The notes under the pieces were generated by a model. It saw only the letters and a program-made list of their open reading frames with translations. It had not been told where the DNA came from and ran no database searches. The translations under genes were made by a program, and so were the position numbers. From Cellvibrionaceae bacterium (GTDB taxonomy: Bacteria; Pseudomonadota; Gammaproteobacteria; Pseudomonadales; Cellvibrionaceae): DNA of 20,669 nt. This document shows positions 17,737 through 20,669 of the stretch, piece after piece (within the stretch, counting starts at the first letter, position 1; every line of letters begins with the position of its first letter). Location of the stretch: contig JAGKXA010000058.1 in NCBI GenBank assembly GCA_021151615.1, positions 1 through 20,669 of the forward strand, written 5' to 3'.

Positions 17737-17788
17737 CATCGAGTAACGATGCGACAATCAAATCGGGCTGCTACACTTTGAGTAGCCC
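17737..17788. promoter_or_regulatory. Two palindromes in the purU / receptor divergent gap
   Basis: CATCG (17737-17741) and CGATG (17747-17751) form a short inverted repeat with a 5-base spacer. GGGCT (17765-17769) and AGCCC (17784-17788) form a second, with alternative pairing CTAC/GTAG inside it. Both lie in the gap of about 170-190 bases from which purU and the receptor gene are divergently transcribed. They are candidate operators, for example for a regulator responding to the receptor's ligand. Short arms make chance a real possibility. Confidence 0.3.
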
Positions 17789-17820
17789 TTAAAGTCAAAT
17801 GATCCAATGATAAAAGCAAT

Positions 17821-17825
17821 GAGGA
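17821..17825 (+). promoter_or_regulatory. Ribosome binding site that favours the receptor start at 17831
   Basis: GAGGA lies five bases before the ATG at 17831. The in-frame ATGs at 17807 and 17819 have no purine-rich Shine-Dalgarno before them. This argues for translation starting eight codons downstream of the longest reading frame. Confidence 0.6.
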
Positions 17826-17830
17826 TCTGC

Positions 17831-20647
17831 ATGTTTCCAACTCATGCTTCCGGCACGACAAGCCGTTTTGTCACAGCAAGCTGTTATTCCGCTAACCCGG
17901 ATTTCAAATCTGCCCTGCCCGGCTTGCCAAGCCGTTGGAAATTGCTGTCAGCTTTGTGCTTGGTAACCTTTTATAACCCCTCCTTTGGTAGTAGTGATGA
18001 AGGGCTGCTCGATCTTAGCCTGGAGGAATTGCTGCAAATACCTGCAACCAGCTTCCGCAGTTCAGTAGTGCGTGCGCGCGACCTAAAGCATGTGGCCCTG
18101 ATACAACAGGACAGTATTGTCAGCGAAGATATTTCGGACTTTCCCGACCAGAATCTGGCTGAGGCTCTGCAACGTATTCCCGGTATCGCTATTTCACGCG
18201 AGGGGGGAGAAGGACGACAAATCACTGTACGTGGACTGGGGGCCAACTTTTCACGTGTGACCATGAACGGTATGGATGTGATGGCGCAAAGCGAAACAAC
18301 GCTCGACAGCCGTAATACCATTTCCACCAGCCGCGCCTTTGATTTCAATGTGTTTTCAGCTGATTTGTTTAGCCAGATAAGTGTTAACAAATCCTACAGT
18401 GCCAACCAGCATGAAGGAGGTATAGCCGCCACCCTCGACTTGCGCACCCCCCAACCTTTCGATTTTGAAGGTTTTAAAAGCAATATCAGCCTCAAGTTAG
18501 GCGACAACCAATATACCAGCGACCAGAAACCACAACTCTCGCTGCTGGTATCCAATACCTGGGATACAGTGGGTGCCCTGGCCGCCATCAGCTACAGCAA
18601 GCACGACACCCTGGAGCAAGGCTACAGCACCAGTCGTTGGCGTACACGCACCACCACCAATATAGGACCTGATATTGACCCCACCGTCGCCGCAATACTT
18701 GCCGGAGGGCTGGATGGCAACCCGGGTACGACTGCAGACAATCTCTGGTTTGCCCGCCTCAATCGCTATTCTTACTGGGGCAACACCCAGGAGCGTCTGG
18801 GTTTTACCTCCAGCCTGCAATTCAAGCCAAACGATACACTGGCCATCAACCTGAACCTATTTTATGGCGAGTTCAGTAACGACAAACACGAGCAACACCT
18901 GGCCACCAATGGTTCTGCCAGCACTGCATTGGGCAGGGTGAATGCGCTGGAATATATCGACAACAATGGCGATCTGGAGGTTGTTTACGGTGAATTCAGC
19001 AACGTCGCCCTGGTATCGGAGAGCCGTATCGATCAACAGGACACCGGATTCTACAATCTGGTAACCGATGCAGAGTGGCAGCTAAGCGATAACATCCAGC
19101 TTACCGGGCTGCTGGGTAAATCGCGTTCAAATTTGCAAATCCCGGTAAGCGACAAGGCTTATCTGATACATACCGGCAGTATCACTACCGATTTTCGCCG
19201 CGACCGGTTTTACGGTACCAACAGCTACGATTTTGATACCAATAACCTGGCAAACTGGACATTGCGCGAGCTGGATTTTCGCGAAAGCTACAAAATCAGC
19301 GAACTCAGCCAGGCTAAAACGACAATTAAATTTGACCTCGACAATGAGGCCAATCTGGAGCTAGGCCTGGCTTACCTGGAGTTTTTCCGAGATAGCACCG
19401 GCTATCTGGATAGTGATTATGTCAGCGTGCAACCCACACCGCTCAATAACGGTGTTACCAATAAGATCCAGGGTTTTGCGGTACCTTCCAGCCAGCACAA
19501 AGATATTGATTGGGTGATAGCGAATGTAAAAAAAACCCAGCGTTTTTATGGCCTGTCAGGCCAATTGGATGATTCCATCCCGGTAGATGCCGAAACCTTT
19601 GCTATCACCGAAAAAACTCACAGCGCCTATGCGCAATACACCTGGAAAAGCCAATTATTCAACCGCCCTTTGCACGGCAATGTTGGCCTACGCTATTTCC
19701 AAACCAGGGTAACTACTCAAGGCATGTTGCAAACTACACGCCTTGGTAGAAATGGCAACTATAACGATTTTCTACCAACAACTAACCTGGCCTGGAGCCT
19801 GAATAACCAAACACTCATCCGCGTTAGTGCCAGTCGCAATATCACCCGCCCTGACACTGACCGCCTTTCCGCCTCGGCAATTATCCGCAACACCCCCGAT
19901 GGCCCCTCAGGGCTATCCATACAGGCAGGCAATCCGGATTTACAGCCTATCACTGCCACCAGTCTGGACCTTGCACTGGAACATTACTTTAACGACATAG
20001 GCTATTTGTCCATGTCGCTGTTTTCCAAATCGCTCGATCAGTTTGTGGTAGATGAAACTGTACAAGTGCCCTACGGTGAAACCGGCTACCCACTCTCCTT
20101 CCTCGGCAATGGACAAGATGCCAACACCATTTACGCCTATGCGCGCCCGGTAAATGGTGACTCCACCCGTTTTAAGGGAATGGAGCTGTCGTTTTACCGC
20201 GATCTGGATTTTTTACCCGCCCCATTTAACCACCTGGGCATCATCACCAACTACACAGTGGCACGCGGTACCGCCACCTATCGCAATGTGCAGGCAGCCA
20301 GTGAAACTCAAACCAAAGACTTCATCGGTTTATCACGCAATTCAGCCAATGCCACCCTTTACTACGAGAGCGGCGACTGGGGCGCGCGCTTATCGGCTAA
20401 TTACCGAGATAGCTACATTGGGAATGTAGAAGGTGGGCTTTCGGACGAAGATGAACGCGGCTACCACGCCAGCACCCGCTGGGATTTTTCTGCGTCTTAC
20501 AAGTGGAGTGATCAACTCAAATTCACGCTGGAAGGCATCAACCTCACCAACCAGCGCGAAGAACAATATACCGATAGCAGTGATCGGCTGTATGGCACTA
20601 CCTATAGCGGTAGCAGTTACTTTGTAGGCTTGAGTTATACGTTTTAA
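17831..20647 (+). CDS. TonB-dependent outer-membrane receptor (TIGR01782-like)
   Basis: This is an energy-coupled outer-membrane importer with a plug inside a 22-strand barrel. Residue numbers count from M1 at 17831 (938 residues); starting at 17807 would add eight. A hydrophobic signal core (LLSALCLVTF, about 38-47) follows an unusually long, basic N-region. The segment LDLSLEELLQI (about 61-71) follows, as in many gammaproteobacterial receptors of polymer degraders. The plug (about 85-210) shows DFPDQNLAEALQRIPGI, VRGLG and EGGIAATLDLRTP, all typical of the Xanthomonas/Caulobacter TIGR01782 family. The protein ends in the aromatic F expected for barrel insertion. Such receptors often import carbohydrates, some import metal chelates, and the ligand here is unknown. 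It is divergent from purU and complete. Confidence 0.92.
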   Translation: MFPTHASGTTSRFVTASCYSANPDFKSALPGLPSRWKLLSALCLVTFYNPSFGSSDEGLLDLSLEELLQIPATSFRSSVVRARDLKHVALIQQDSIVSEDISDFPDQNLAEALQRIPGIAISREGGEGRQITVRGLGANFSRVTMNGMDVMAQSETTLDSRNTISTSRAFDFNVFSADLFSQISVNKSYSANQHEGGIAATLDLRTPQPFDFEGFKSNISLKLGDNQYTSDQKPQLSLLVSNTWDTVGALAAISYSKHDTLEQGYSTSRWRTRTTTNIGPDIDPTVAAILAGGLDGNPGTTADNLWFARLNRYSYWGNTQERLGFTSSLQFKPNDTLAINLNLFYGEFSNDKHEQHLATNGSASTALGRVNALEYIDNNGDLEVVYGEFSNVALVSESRIDQQDTGFYNLVTDAEWQLSDNIQLTGLLGKSRSNLQIPVSDKAYLIHTGSITTDFRRDRFYGTNSYDFDTNNLANWTLRELDFRESYKISELSQAKTTIKFDLDNEANLELGLAYLEFFRDSTGYLDSDYVSVQPTPLNNGVTNKIQGFAVPSSQHKDIDWVIANVKKTQRFYGLSGQLDDSIPVDAETFAITEKTHSAYAQYTWKSQLFNRPLHGNVGLRYFQTRVTTQGMLQTTRLGRNGNYNDFLPTTNLAWSLNNQTLIRVSASRNITRPDTDRLSASAIIRNTPDGPSGLSIQAGNPDLQPITATSLDLALEHYFNDIGYLSMSLFSKSLDQFVVDETVQVPYGETGYPLSFLGNGQDANTIYAYARPVNGDSTRFKGMELSFYRDLDFLPAPFNHLGIITNYTVARGTATYRNVQAASETQTKDFIGLSRNSANATLYYESGDWGARLSANYRDSYIGNVEGGLSDEDERGYHASTRWDFSASYKWSDQLKFTLEGINLTNQREEQYTDSSDRLYGTTYSGSSYFVGLSYTF

Positions 20648-20669
20648 CTTAGGTGTTACTTACCCATCC

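Noticed and set aside
17831..20647. Siderophore receptor for the NRPS product
   Set aside because: The NRPS shows no code for hydroxy-ornithine and no catechol-loading domain, the receptor's plug type is often linked to carbohydrate uptake, and purU lies between them on the opposite strand. A link cannot be excluded but nothing supports it.
1..20669. CRISPR array, tRNA, rRNA, insertion sequence or prophage gene
   Set aside because: No regularly spaced direct repeats, cloverleaf-like segments, transposase-like proteins or phage proteins were recognised on either strand.

Overview
The window looks like chromosomal DNA of a gammaproteobacterium. The best guess is a Cellvibrio-like member of Cellvibrionaceae. 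That guess rests on the style of the TonB-dependent receptor (an SLEELL segment followed by a Xanthomonas/Caulobacter-type plug) and on the general look of the proteins; no marker gene was searched. Four protein-coding genes account for nearly all of the sequence.

Bases 1-305 are AT-rich and carry no gene. They hold several short inverted repeats and a tandem repeat just before the first start codon, and probably contain the promoter and control sites of the next gene. Bases 306-15296 are one uninterrupted gene for a 4996-residue nonribosomal peptide synthetase (NRPS). Read by eye, its layout is C-A-T / C-A-T-E / C-A-T / C-A-T-TE. All HHxxxDG motifs, carrier serines, adenylation lysines and the thioesterase triad are present, so it should be a working assembly line. 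Binding-pocket residues read by hand suggest Gly, then Ser (made D by the epimerase), then Pro, then an uncertain residue, perhaps basic. The N-terminal condensation domain, with no loading module before it, suggests that an acyl group is placed on the glycine first. The likely product is therefore an acylated (or otherwise N-capped) Gly-D-Ser-Pro-X peptide, released as an acid or a ring. I do not recognise this combination as a known product.

A clear hairpin follows the NRPS gene. Next is a YbjJ-like major facilitator transporter (15526-16719) on the same strand, probably with its own promoter. It may or may not export the peptide. Convergent to it is purU (16776-17636, minus strand), a housekeeping formyltetrahydrofolate deformylase. 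Divergent from purU is a complete TonB-dependent outer-membrane receptor (start probably 17831, end 20647) of the TIGR01782 type; its ligand is unknown.

Only the NRPS is clearly specialised metabolism. No phosphopantetheinyl transferase, MbtH protein, tailoring enzyme, dedicated ABC exporter or regulator lies in the window, so those functions must be encoded elsewhere. No tRNA, rRNA, CRISPR array, insertion sequence or prophage gene was seen.
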